Positions 1 through 14,400 of a stretch of 64,000 nucleotides of DNA are shown here, piece by piece. Within the stretch, counting starts at the first letter, position 1. Every line of letters starts with the position of its first letter. The notes below the pieces were generated by a model. The model worked only from the letters and a program-made list of their open reading frames with translations, was not told the DNA's origin and did no database searches. The DNA comes from Bombus terrestris. Its lineage: Eukaryota > Arthropoda > Insecta > Hymenoptera > Apidae. The position numbers and the translations under genes are program-made. Location: contig NC_063279.1 of NCBI RefSeq assembly GCF_910591885.1, forward strand, positions 1,178,001-1,242,000, given 5' to 3'.

Positions 1-3000
1 TTCGTGTAAGATGTTTCTGTAGAGATATGCTTTAATTGGGTCATAAGAATCCCGTTTCTGAGTAAAAGGAGATACGCGATACTGCAGTAACAGAGATTGA
101 GCAATCTTCTGGAATAATGAGATCACTGCTATATTCTAATCTAGTAATTCCACCTGCATTGTCACGAAAAATTTCGAATGATCTTAGTTTCTTTGTTCCT
201 CCCCTTGCAATAATTGAACTACGAATGTTTATCCATCTATGAGATATTTAAATGTAGAAAAATTTACAGAATGTAAACAAAGCAAATAAAAATGTTTAAA
301 ATCCCCGAAATAAGGTACATCTTATAATATATAGAGAGCAAAACAGATTTTTTAGGAACCATTTCTTTAGTTTAGATAAAATATCGTTTGAGTTTTCAAA
401 ACATATTTCTTATCCATTAAATATAAACTGCAGTCTATTCTTCTCGCGTAAAGATGGCAAAATCATAACAAAATTGAATATTAATTTCACTTCTAAGAAT
501 TCATTACAAGATTGTATAATTTTCAATCTTGTTTATAATTTGTATATCATTAAGAAAAATGCGTAAATGCTTTAATCATGTAACGCTATGGATAAAACTA
601 AAGAAATAGCAAAAACTTAATAAACTGTAATGATTTTAATGTTCTATTGACGTTATTATTGCAGCTTATTATACTGAAACGAACGAAGCTTTCCTATTAA
701 GCTAATCGAAGTTTCAATAAACATGTCCAACATGATCATCCTGCCCATCTATCGACCATCCATTTCCATTCGCTTTTTGTTTAACGATTTCCCAGAACCA
801 AGTAATCTCGTGGTCGAGCTGTTGATTTAGTTTCAAGGGTTGCTCGACGCTTAATGGCTGGATAAGCTGCTCGCTGAAGCAAAGATTCCAGAATCGTTCA
901 TCTAACGAGATCTCCCTCGAAGAAGGTTTCCAAGAAATTCGAAACCGAAGAAGACTTACCGTAAGAAAAATGGTAGGATTAGGTATTAATGGAATAAAAT
1001 TACAGGCTTCCTGGGCCAATAAGTAATAACATTTGATAGACGTGTAAGAAAGATTTATCGATGAATACATAATAACGCGAAGCACGTGCAGAAGAATTCT
1101 TTTAATTACTTGTAAAAATCGCAAGCAAACTTGTAAAACAACTTTCATTTCGAACAGCTAACAGCATACTATTCAGGATTTCTATTAGCATACTACTCTC
1201 GTTAAGCATATTAATTTCTCTTGCCAACGTAACGTCTCTGGGTTATAGAATCAGTAGGGCAAAAATTTTTAATATCAAATTCCTTAGTAATAACATAATA
1301 ACTCATATACGTTTATACCATCTAACAACGGAGAAAGTTGCAAATCGCGGTTGTACGACCGTATCAATTGCAATTTGCGATAAGAACAGCATAAGATTTC
1401 TGAAAATGTTTGTAAAAGATGCCTTAAAATGACAGTGCGATTATATTAGAAAAAAACACGTAAAAATAAGTTAAAACGTTATTATGGTAAATTCTTAAGA
1501 AACTTGAAAAAATTGCGAACTTGGAGATTGAAAAATTAAAAATTTGTATTTTAAGAATTCGTAATCAGGAGATTCGTATCGAAAGTTACATAAGGAATTT
1601 TACAAACCAGATGCTATAAATTATTCGAAAAGTATTCGAAAGTGAAATTAATAGCAGGGTGTCCAATTCCAGAAAATTTCTCCTGGCATTTCCAATTCCT
1701 AAAAAGTAAACGACTAAAATCTGTGGAACGTATAAGAACATTTATTCGCGAGACGTCCATCGTAAAGCACCGCGCCGCTTTAATTACAGCTAAACGATCG
1801 TGCAATCACGCGATCGCTCGCACGATCAGCGAATAAGAGAATTGATCGACGCTGCTATGGATTTCACTACAGATAGCCGTTATTCCTGGATTAGGAATCA
1901 TTCGACTCGCAGCTTAGAAAGGGAAATCGTGAAATTCATTGGCAGTCGGAAACACGCCCGAAGCACGTCGGCTTGGCACTGGCCACACTAATAATACGAC
2001 GGGTTAATGACAGGGGAATCGTACGTGAACGTGTAGGAAGTAAGAGTTTCCCCCTCTTGGCGAATAACGGGCGATCGACGAATCGTTTCTCTGTTCGACA
2101 ACGATTATCAACATTAATACAATTATGGAGATACTGTTTCTCTTATCGAGTCTTTTAAACAGCTTTCAATTAATCTTCAACAGAGCGTATCCTGTTAATT
2201 CTTATCGCTCTTATTAACAAACTCCATTTGTTTGTTTTCATTTACTTCATCGTTTATTATTATTGTATATTACCTATTGCTTTCTATTACTATTTTAATG
2301 TCGTATTATATTTATTATACAATGCCTATATGTTAAAATTTCACAAAAGAACATTTGGATCCATCGATCACAATAAATTTTTAAAAAATGTCTAGTGAAA
2401 TTTATTCGTAAGAGATTTATTAAGGAAAGCGAGATATTTCTGTTCGATATCCGTGGACTAAGGCTTTTGCTCCTTACTGAACCTATAAACACATGTACAA
2501 ATGAAACATTCTATGAAATGAAGCACGTAAAAGAATGATAATTACGTACGTGATTATCGAACTTTCATGAAAAAAGAAGAGGGGAAGGAATGTGTAGGAG
2601 AAATCGTTTGACTGGTTATTGGAAAGAAAATAACTTGTCGTTTAAACACTACATATTATACTTCCTATTTAAGTTTTTATTCTAAAAGGCAAATACAACG
2701 TTTATTTAAAGACACCTAGGATTTAGGTAGAGTAAACCGAAGACGTGCCGAGGATTTATTTGAGGAAGCATGACTGTAAAGATGTTCTTATCTTTCTTAT
2801 AACTCTTACTGTCTTACCATCTTCTACATTTGCTTAATTGGCGTCCTTCGTGGAGCAAGATACCATAAGGAGGATGAACAATTTTGGAAAAAGTGCCCAA
2901 TCGTTATTCACGAAGATAGAACCAAGATGTCGCGCTCTAAGCCTTTCGCTGAAAGGAGGAGACTTCTACCGACTCCAGATAAAATTCCTGCTAAGCTGTC

Positions 3001-5287
3001 AGCCGCAAACCACTCGGGGCTCGGTTAGAATTTTACGGTAAAACTCTTTACGAGCGCGTGATGGCGAATTTCGCGCAGGTAGGCCTCTAACCTACTGTAA
3101 ATTTTGCAAAATTAAACACCTGATAATTCTATCCAACGTAAAATACTAAACTCGTCACTAACGTGATCATTTACAAAAGTATCAGACAAGATGGTCCTGG
3201 GACGACGATTGAAGCGGTGAGGAAAAATATTTAACTAGAAAAATCTTCGCTATACGTGGAAAATTACGCGATTATATGAAGTTCCACGAACAAATACACA
3301 AATAATTAATATACTGCTATCATACTTGCTGAGATCAGTAATAAACAAAAAGGAACAAATTGTAAGTAGGATTTAAGTAAAATAAAAACTTGAAAAATTC
3401 TTCTAAGAAAGAAAAATGAATATGTAAATGTAAAGATATAAGATAGAATGGATTTATTTGAATGCATGCATAGAATAAAAACGATGTACGTACTTTGTCG
3501 ATCCATAAACGAGTAAACATGTAACAAAAAAGCCAATCGGCTTCCTGTTCGAAACTAGTTTGTATTAGTAGATTCAATTATTGAGTGTTCGCAAGGCAGG
3601 TGTATATTCCTTCGATGCACACGTTTCCATTAGCCGTACTCAAAGTGCAAAACTACCAAACTGTGGAGGAAAACACGACGCTCGTTCCTTTTCACGACGA
3701 CACGGTCATTGCATACAAATGTTACAACACGCTACGTGTTTCTTTGAAGTTCCTTCTCTATGGCCGACCCAACATCGTAACAATAGCGATAGATGGTCAA
3801 CCTTCTGTCTTTCTCGGCTTGATATAACGTCACACCGACCTCAAATTCTCATTTCTAATATCTAATTCCTTTAGTTTTATATTAAAACGTACCGTTAAAC
3901 GCAATAAAAATCAGGAATTATAATCTACGCGCGAAAAAACAAAAAATAGTTCGTAAACCGGTATTATAAACTACGGCTGTTTATGCATTTATGGGAATTC
4001 GAAAAAACGAAAATATACAGAAGATATGTAATATAAATGCATCAAAGTATACAAACTATCATTATGTTTTCTTCTGCTTCCATTATGTTCTAGAAATCAT
4101 GAATTATGCACGAAAATCTGTAGTTATTAGCATTGTCACTATGGTTCTCGGTACTTCTTCGACGATTATGATTTTTCTTAGAAGAAGTGTTACTTAAGTT
4201 AAACAATCTTTCGCGTTAGTTCCGCTGATTTTTATTTGTCACACACTGGCGGCAGAAATCGGACTTCGCGCCTAGTTCAAGGAAACGCTCGCGTGCAATT
4301 TGTAACTGACGCACAGGATGTCCTCGGATTATCCTGCTTTAAATATATCCTTGTTCTTTTTCGACTTTCGGTTTACATCACGACTTTTAATCTTCAAATG
4401 CAACTTATAGACTCGGTGCATAATTCCTTAATATTCGTAAATATTTATCACGAAGGATTACGTATCAACGGTTCGTCTTATCGACGATATATCCTTCCCC
4501 CGAGTAGCTTATTTATCGATACTTCGTAAATCTCGTGGAATCTTCAAGTTCGATATTCTCCACTGCGATTTAATCGTTTCCTCGATTAATTACTTCTTTT
4601 GCAACGCAACAAAATAATTATCGCACTGTCACTGTCCCTATCGGTGATACCGATGGAATACAAAGGTTCGATAGCGACCGACTAGTTACACTGGCAATCT
4701 ACCATTTCCATTAGCATACTTTAATCCCTATACTAGGTGTCCCAACACCGATACACTGTAACGTATCTCCATTTCACACTCCCTCTATCTCTCGTTCACT
4801 CTGAACATCACCGATGCTCACATTCATATTCACCCCTCGTATCATATAACAAATCCTTCCACCATGAAACCACCGTCGTGTCGGACGATCGATCATGCAT
4901 CCTGACCCACCCCAACGCCACAGCGACTCGGCTCATCACGATCCGTCTCCAAGTTCAGCGTCAATTTATTTATAAGCACCCATAACCCGATCCCAGCCGT
5001 GCCATCCGATAAACAAACATCCCTTTCCTCCTACCAGAACTTTCGCCGGGGAGAGGAAGCGGCTGATAAACAGGCTGTTTCGCCCCATTAATCCCGTGAC
5101 CGACAGAAATCATCCGTCCCGTTTCGTTCGTTCGATCGATCGATCGTTCCACTTCGAGCATCGAACGGCACGCGCGTGTCTCGGCCACGTTGTCGTCGAC
5201 GAGCATCGACGATAGATACGGAGAGAGGGAAGTCGATCGTAACGAGGAAGGAAGGTCAGAGCTCGAGTCACCGAGTTCCCCAACGCG
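1..5287. other. Gene-poor upstream flank
   Basis: I see no gene I can defend here. The stretch is AT-rich, with GC-richer islands at roughly 0.72-0.96, 1.64-2.11, 2.84-3.08, 3.58-3.83 and 4.7-5.3 kb. ORFs in these islands are short, mostly lack an ATG and match no family I know. Two of them (3.6 kb on +, 0.7-1.0 kb on -) read like protein and are discussed as findings. The rise in GC towards 5.3 kb leads into the candidate promoter of the first CRAL-TRIO gene. Confidence 0.5.
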
Positions 5288-5297
5288 TTTATATAGA
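5288..5297 (+). promoter_or_regulatory. Candidate TATA box upstream of CRAL-TRIO gene A
   Basis: A TTTATATAG-type TATA box sits in a GC-richer block, about 125 bases upstream of a tandem ATG ATG (5421). Transcription would start near 5318-5325. A TCAGT motif, which resembles the arthropod initiator, is also present at 5409-5413, directly before the ATGs. If that one is used, the 5' UTR would be only about ten bases. Which start is real cannot be decided from sequence. Confidence 0.35.
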
Positions 5298-5420
5298 GGA
5301 GAGGACCTCGTTTATACATCACCTACTAATGCGTGATATATCGTATTTGCCTGACACCACAACGACATCGTCTTTGCTCGTCGAATCGTACGACCGGCGG
5401 TCGATCCTTCAGTCGAGTCA

Positions 5421-8400
5421 ATGATGGAATCACGGCTAAACGGTGAGTGAGTTATCCGTTCCGTTTCCGATCACCGGGGGTCGAGTACATGGGGTCGTGG
5501 TGATGACGAAGGGCGAATCACGATTCGTGGAACGTGTCCGGATGCTGGGAACGTTTTCGTCTAGTTTGGGCAACTTGTAGATTTGCGAGATTTTCGTAAC
5601 TTGGAATTTTACTCGTGGCTTTGAAGTGAGAGGGAAAGAATGGAATACGAAATTTTGCAATTTCAACGGTGAATCTTCGATGAGCGAAGATTTACAGTGA
5701 TATCGATGAATGTTAATCACGAACGAAACGAATCGTTCGAATAATTAGTCGAAGTAATTAATTCGATCGAATAATTAGTATCTATTTTAGCAATAATACC
5801 ATTTATTGGACAGTAACTTCTTATCTGGACAGTAACTTCTTAAATATTTATAATTTACAAAATTGATACACCTAATAGCGTCTCTATCGTCGCATTTATC
5901 ATCGTATTAATTTAAATTCATGGAAATTTATTTTCTCTTACTTCAGATCCTAATATTGTATTTTCGATTTCAAAGTATATTTTTCTGAATATTTTATTTT
6001 AAAGCGAATATTTTTTTTTGTAACATATATTCATCGAATTCTTTCTATTTGCTCTTATCCTTTATCCGCTGTTGCATATAGTTTGAATATTTTTATTGCC
6101 GTATCTCATTCGAATTTATAGAATTGCCTATTTCTTTCTTACTTTTTATCTTTGTTATCTAATAATCGGCCATGACATTTTCACGACAAGAAAAGCTTTA
6201 CCAGCCTTGAAATTCACAGTGTCATCTCCACATCTAATCCACATATAGAGTGTTATACACGTTCAAAAACTGGTTCCTAATCACATCACTAGCAACAACC
6301 ACGATTTTAATCAAGAGAACAAGAAGGGGAAAGGAAGAGACACGTTTCAATTTTCCACAAGCGAACACCATTTCGAAACGTTTTATCTAATCGTAGAGTT
6401 GCCGCAATCGGACTGGCTGCATTTTAGCGCCAAAGCGTCAAACGACGATAATAAACCGACCCGCGAAAAATTCAAAACTATATACCGAACACGACAGTTC
6501 GGCGCGAACAGTTTGTGAGAACAATCACAGTTCCGCGCTCCACCGAATGGAAAACGTGGCGCATATTAATTCAAAGTTCAAGAACCTTTCGATTTGGCGT
6601 GACAAACAGTCGCGACCAATTTGGAATTGCTACGACATTCGCGTTTAAGCGTCTGAAAAGTTTATAATTACCCGTTGGCGCGGGAATACTTGCATCGTTC
6701 GAATATTCGCAAGAAAAATATGATTTCAGAATCATCGATAAGGTGAAAAAAGCTAATCTATTGCGTGTAAAGTAGAAAAATTATATCGAAGGAGCGTGTA
6801 TATGAAAATCACATGGGAAAAATATGATAAGTCTATTTTTATCGTTCTTCTGGTTTTTGTCACGCGATAGATGAAAGAGAATAGTATGCAGTCGCTCGCG
6901 TTTGTATTCGAAACGCCTTAAAATTGAATAGCTCTTTAAAAATTGGACTAAACGACTTGAAATTTTTTGAAAAGTTGAAAGGATTAATCTAATGGATGAC
7001 GCGTAAAGAAGATTTCGGAAAAAGTTTCAATCGATCGGAATCGTGAGGAAAATAATAAAAAAGGCCGCGTTTTACAACCTTTGTAGCTGGGCCTGTAACG
7101 AAAATCGAAACGATACGTTTTGTAGATTTATACCAGTTATATGCATGCTGAACGTTCTATTGAAATCTGCTGATGCAGAAATCCTCGCAAGAATCTTCAA
7201 ATTTATTACGGTTACCCGAAAGTCGTAAATAACTGCGATTTTCATTATTTCTAACCGTTTATAGCTCATAAAAATGTTAATTAAATTTAGATAAAAAGGT
7301 TGTAAAATGCGACATTTATTCTTTACAATTTTCTTCGCGATTCTTCCATTCCAATCAACTGCAATTTTTTCGACGTTTTCTTTACACGTCATAAATGATG
7401 CGCAAAATTCATCCTTCTAAATAGCTTCTCAAAAAATCATTCGGCTTAATTTTAAAAAAGTCACTCAGACTTAAAAGATGTTGAAATATTGATGCGACGC
7501 TGCCTGTATATCCTTTTTATACTATTAGATCCAAAGACGTATACCTTCTTTCATAAATATTACGACAACTACGGTAAATGAGATAAAACGTAATTATATC
7601 CATCAATTTTCATACGAAGGCAATTTTTCTGTCATATCGATCGTTACACGTGTGATTTACGTGGATTATTAAGATTTCCTTCGAACGTTAACGTCCTGTA
7701 CTCGTTGATGATCCGTATCTCATAACGATAATTGAAGAAGCGTATATCACGTATGTAGCAAGGAGACGACATTACGTTCCAATTTGCTCGTCGATTTCCA
7801 GGTCGAATTCTTCCCATAGCGGAGTTCAATTTCCCTCCAGCCACCTGTCACACGGCTCTCTATTCACCGTGCGAATCTCTCGAAACAGCTCGACCAAGTA
7901 TTTCCACTCGATCGGTTAATAAAATCCATTTCCCCTCCAACGAATCGATCAGCTTAATTCCAGACGGCGTGAAACGTAACCATTTTCCTCGCAGTACAGG
8001 TTTCAATGCCGCGTTTCCTATCTCGTTCTACTCGTTTCGTCAACAACGACGATCGAGTTGTGCCGGTACAAAAGGAAACGCGCTTCCGATCCGACCTACT
8101 CAACGAGGATCATCGATTCTATGAACGAATCGGTACGTCACTGTAGACGCTCGTGAAAAATCGTTTAATCTTACTTTTTCGACCCTGAAGGAGAAGTTGT
8201 TGAGCCTATAAGAAGGGGTCTCTGGGCCCGGTCCCACCGCATTTTCGTCCGTTTTGTCGATCGAACGCACGTCGCGGTTCTTCGGCGAACGTTCTCGCCT
8301 TCGTTCGCTCGACCGTTGCGCCCCCACCTCGAGGATATTCACTCGTTCCGTCGACAGAATTTTCCGTCCCGTCGATGTGTCTTGGTCGATACACCGGCTG

Positions 8401-11400
8401 ATTCATTAGTATTTGCTTCAGTTCCGTGTTAGTTATTTTATCGAGTAGTCGATTTCCCAGGAATTTGTTCAAAGTATCGGCCAAACTCTCTAAAGTCTCG
8501 TTGACAAAGAAAACCGAAGAGGATACCGAGGATCCGAGTCAAGTAACACTTGTTATTATCGAACGTAAGTACTCTTTGGTTTCATGTAGAAACGCTGTTG
8601 CTATTGTTTTTGTAGAATTATATGGAAGTTTGGTAGGTTTAAGGCGTGCGAACGTCTTTTTAATCGATCGTTTATGATCGCATCAGACGTTATAATATGT
8701 CATTACCGTGGATTTTCGTGCATTTGTGTGTAACATTTATCCGACATCGAAACATATATATATCGATATATGCATAAAGTTGCGCGGTCTTATTATTACC
8801 GATAATATATTAAAATTACAGGTTGAATTTTATAATTTTTACAAAAAATTGATACGTTGTAATTTCGTGTTTCGTTGGAAATTCTCTCGTTGGCTTTACG
8901 ATGTGATCGAATTTATTTCCGGAACTGATCCGACAATTAAATATTGTTGCAAGGATTTCTAGCGAACGAATTAATTATATTTTTACTTCGTCCTTTTTGG
9001 TGTTGAGATTTTCAATAGTTTCTTCCGAGTGTCTTTGGAAAAGGAAGGAACGAATTTGTGTAAGCGTCAACTCGACAATCCGATTACCAGAATACCAAAT
9101 TTTTACGCTAACATTAACATTAACTTGACATTTGCATCCCTCTTATCGTGACTCTCTCGGGTTTGTAATTTAAAAGTAAACATGACATTGATCAAGACAA
9201 GCCATTTAGCAAAAGGTTGCGTTATCGTGGGCCGCTCAAACACTTGTTTCCCTTGTTAAAATCGTTACTTTGTATTTATTCTTTGTAATTATCCCTGTAA
9301 TATTTCGCAAGCCCGTAATTAGTCGCACAACGATAAATTTTTATCGTCTTGTGTAAATATTAAATAAGCGGAAAACGAACAACGAAGAAAATCGGTTTTT
9401 TCAAATCTTCGACCGTCTCTTTCTTTCGCTGTTTCGATATTTATTTTTTCGTTAAAAAGAACAAGAATATAGTTGATCTCAGCAACGTAAATTGCATTAG
9501 CAAACGAAAAACTTGTTCTATTTGCTTCGATCTGCCTCTTGAGCAGCGAAGATTACACAGAATTAATATGACATTGTGAATTAATATGAATTAATGAATA
9601 AATCGAACATGATTTTTTCACATACCGATCGAAACGACGGTCGTAAAATCATGTTAAATCAACGTGACGATCGTAACGTCACAAGAGATGATAAGATTGA
9701 TGAATTGCGTTATCTCAAGATCGTAAAATGACAGAAACAGGGAAGCAAGTTAACCATAAATGTCAAATGTTAACCAAATAGTCAAATGGATTTCATAAGA
9801 TTTTCTTTGAAGTGTTAATAGAAAATTAAAATGCATTCATTTGGAATTAAGATTGGTCATTATGACGTGTAACAAAATTGTTCTCGTCGCCGACCTTTAT
9901 TCGCACTACGTCAATCGAAGATATAATAAAAAAAGGAAGGCGGACAAGAAAAATGATAATGTATTCGTGCCGATAGAAAACACGCAACAATTTACATACA
10001 CACTAGCGTCCATATTACTTGTGTCAGTGATGAAAGTATTGCACACGTTTCACAGCACTTAACCAGCATTCACTTTCCTACGTAGATGATAATCTTGCTG
10101 AGATTCTGTGATAAATTGTACAACAAAATTTAAAATACTTATCCCGCGCGAAAACTCCTTACAGCTGGATCTTTTTCGAAAAACTAAATGCTGACCAAGG
10201 TATTCCTCGATAGACCATCCCGATGCTAGACAATTCTCTTTGTGTTCATCGCACGTGTTCGGTTTACAAATGCGCCAGCGGTTTCTCTGCGACCATGGCA
10301 CGTTCGTTACGCGCGCACAGTTACATCAGAATCATACAACATTTTCCTAGCCAGTTTCCCGTGATCGTACTATTACGTTGTTGTCGAGTTTCGAACCAAA
10401 GATCGACACTTGTTCTGTTGCTTTGCGAATAATAATTAGCCGAAAAATTGATTTTAGTTTAAATGCGACGTAAAGTACGATACTTGTGAAATTTATTAAA
10501 CGCGCTCTAACACCTGAAGGTATGCGGAGATTTGTTTTTAACGGAATATAATTTAATCACCAAATTACGAAAAGAAAGACTCTGTGCGATATTATCGTTT
10601 ATCATTATTATTACAGGTGAATTTCATAGTACATTATTACACGATCAAATTCAGTTTTAAATGTTAACATGCAATAAGAAGTTAGTATGCTATAGTGAAG
10701 ATGCAAGCAAGATGTAAACATTGTGCAGCAATTTTGTGAAAAATGTCTTGAGATTTCTATGTACATTTTCGGTTTCGTTTGAAATCTTGTGAATGTGATT
10801 ACGATAATCGTGTCTCATTATGATGTTAGCGAGGACTCATAATATTTTGTACGATACATGTAATAAATTCATCAAAGATTTCTATGTGTAACTCATTATA
10901 CTTATACGAATGGTAGTGTACGTATATCCGTCCTAACTTCATATACAGATAACGCTATTGTTCGATGACTCTTTAGACTGCTTTGTCATTAGAGAGTAAC
11001 GTAGTTTTAATAGTTTGATAATGAAAGATTTTACTTATTTAAGTGTTGTCAGTTAAGATTTTAATGAGCAATTACGAAACTTTTTGAAGAGTGAGATAAA
11101 TCAATAACAAAATGGTAAGAAAATATTCGAACGAGAATGAGAAAATTCCTTCAATAAAAATATTTTTAAGTATTTTAGATAAATCTAAGTGTATAGGATA
11201 TTTTTAAAATTCAACAATTTATTTACTGCTTGTCTGCATTCTATATTCGTCCAAGTAACTTCGAATGGATTGTAAATAATACAATTCCCTCCCCGAAAGG
11301 AAAGTCAATTATGAATGACGTACGTATAAAATGGCAAAATTGTTTTCTGTGGAACATAAATATTACTCGTTCAAGGTGGCCTGATAATGACTCATTGAAC

Positions 11401-14400
11401 AGTCATCGGTATATTTTTGTCGACATAATCACGAAGAATTTTAATTATAATCGATCGTAAAGCAGAATTTCTTAGGTCAATTTTTAGTATCCTGTTATTT
11501 TTGTGTAATCTTACCTTACTGCGATCGAGCTTCCACCAATATTTTTCTCGCAAACCTATTTTACAACATCTGTTCTCTAATTATCTAAAAACCTCTTTCT
11601 TCGATGGCAACGAACCAGGTTCCCATCTCTTTTCACACTAATAAGACTCTGTAATTCCTCTGACATTTCAAGTTGCTTCCTTCTTCGTCGTCTTGAAAAT
11701 CAGGTTCTTTTCTTATCCGAAGACCCAATCAAAGTTAACGTAACGAGCATGTCTTCGCTCCACGCGTTAAAGCTTCCAGGAGAAAGCTTTTCTTCCTCTT
11801 CTTTTGTTCCTGTTTCTCCTCAAGTTTTCATCTTCATCTTTCCTCTGTTTTCGTTTCCTTAACGCCCATTGTAAGATCTGTCTTCATTTTCCTTCTATTT
11901 TCATCCTGCTGGCTTCTTTCTGAAATTAAGCTCACCTTTCTCGGTTATCATTCGTGCTGTAATCAACGTCTAGACAAAAGACAGGCCATCAAGAACTACT
12001 TTCTTGCCTTGTAGGAATAATAGAAACTACAGATTTTATTTACGGCGATAAACAAAATTATTGGCACAGAATAAGTTTCTTTGTATAACCTTGCACAAAT
12101 TAACAACAAATACTTTACCGAATGATCTTCGATTCTTTACCGAATCTTCGTATAAAACGCAAGAGTTTAAGAGTTAAGAACAATTATGACATAAATTTCA
12201 GTTCTTGAAATAGTTACGATCCATTATTTCATTTCTACGTTAACACGAAGCTAAATGAAACAATATTCGAATATCCGAATCAACTAAATATTTGGAATTT
12301 TCCTGAAAGAACAGGAGGAAAAATAACGTCGCAGGAGATGATGGTCGTCGTCTGGTCGATTGCCAATTGTTTGCAGAAGCAAGGCGTAAGACTGACGATC
12401 GTTAGACGTTCCGACGATCGTTAACGATCTCCTTCAAACGCCGAGAATGGTATTACGCATCCTCAACGATGGGAAAGTTTTCTCGGATTGCTCTAGGGTA
12501 ACTATTACGAGAAAGAAGCAAAAGTTCTCTACTATGGAGAATCGTCTCTGGCTGATTGCATAACAGAGTTATCTCGCCAACCTCTAACTAGAGCTTCGAG
12601 TTGAATGAAAATTCAACGACTATCTCTAGATTTTTACTTCCACTATGAACGAAAAAAGTACGTGCGTTTACCCTTTTCTCGCGAAGAAAACAGTTTCGTA
12701 GAAACGTACAAACGGTACAGACGCTCATTGTCAGTGAGAAACGATTCATCAAAGACGCAGCCTGTTGCAACGTCGGTTTATGCAAAGTCGATCAACGATC
12801 GAACGTGCGTAAAGTGTGAAACCGAATGCTGGCATCGGTTCAGCTCCTATTTCGATGTTTAAATAGTACACGAATCTTTGTGTTGGTCGCGAAGATGGCT
12901 TACCTCGTTGCACTCTTGTGTTTCAGCAGTTCTTGGTCGACTGCCAATTGCGATGGCGGGTCGATGCGCCTAAGTGGAATTGCTCGATAAAATTTTACAA
13001 CCCCGAATGCAAGTGCGCCAGTAACCCTTGCTTTCAGCTCTCTCATAAATCACGCTGATAAATATTGACAGAGGGTGGTTGGCAGGAGATGGGAATGTGC
13101 AATCGAACGTTCTAATTCGCAAACTTCTTTTAGAGAGAAATAAACGTTCCACGATTTGTAACTTCTCATCGTGACATATCGTCTGTAATTAATTGTAAGT
13201 CAAGGTGAAATCTAGATACGTTTAATATTTCCAATTCCAGAAGCCACGAATTCGGAGTCCTCGGTTCCAAAATGACTGGTATTCCCGAGTCAATCACGGT
13301 CCCCAGCCAGATTGTGGGCGCCTTGTGTCTTTTCCAAACGAACGAACAAAATATGACACCGATGACCCTGATCATGAAACAGGTTCACCTCGAATAACAA
13401 GCGTCTCCTTTTTCGTGGCTGACTGTACCTCGAGGTCGGACACGGTGAAAGAAACGGACCTCCGTCAACCTTTGGTTTCATAATCCATTAACTCGTCCGA
13501 GTCGACTTTTGAAACTTAACAACGACAAGTATGACATTTCAGAATTTTAAACGTTTATTTTATCTCTATTAAGAACTTGGCGATTTTTGAATCCATAATA
13601 GCTTCTTATTGCACAAGTTATTCCGACAGCTTAAAAAATAAGGAAAAAAGGTGTTCGCATGACGTGAATGTTCGATTCAATAGGAAAAATAGCTTTTTCT
13701 TAGGATTTCTTCGGAAAGCACGAGTAAGATAAATATTTAAATAGCAGATCTCTTTGAAGAAGAAATGTGTACGTTGACTAAGAGCACTTCGTACGCGACT
13801 AGTCGTCGTGCGTAGTATCAGAAATAGCCAGAAACTTTTGCACAGTATCGTAAGCAGAAAGTTTACGCAATCGGCGGAATTCGCGCGCCACTTTTCTTTC
13901 TTGTTTCTCTGCTCGCCTGCCAACCGCTAATTACCTCTGCGATCGCGTCCTTGATCCTTTTTCTCCGTACTTTCGTCATCGATCGCCCTTTCAGGCCGTC
14001 TCTGGGTGACACGAGAAATACCCGATCCAATTAATTTATATTTCATGGACTCGATCGAATAATCAAACAAATTGGCCTTTACGAATCTCAAAGTCTAATG
14101 TTGGCCGCTTTATCGTTCCAAGACGTAGAATTGTAAATTTGATATATATTTAACGTAATCAAAATAGATCTCGAGCTCGTCGAAAATTGTTCCATTTCGC
14201 TAACGGAATAACGATTGATATATTTATGTACATAAATTCAAGCACTAGCTATTTCGATACAATTGAACTGCTCGGTACGATGAAGGGTACCGTGTTCACG
14301 GGTTGTTCCAGGGGAACAGGATCGATCTCTGTCTTCGTGTGCTACGAATGTCACCTCAAAACACCTCCGAATTTGGTACCTACGTCACACACTTGTGTAA

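Noticed and set aside
7072..7392. Overlapping ORFs on both strands at 7.0-7.4 kb
   Set aside because: AT-driven frames with no splice context and no family similarity.
13618..13923. Minus-strand ORF of 101 codons
   Set aside because: It starts at TTG with no ATG, is rich in Phe/Leu/Lys/Arg as expected from the base composition, and shows no domain.
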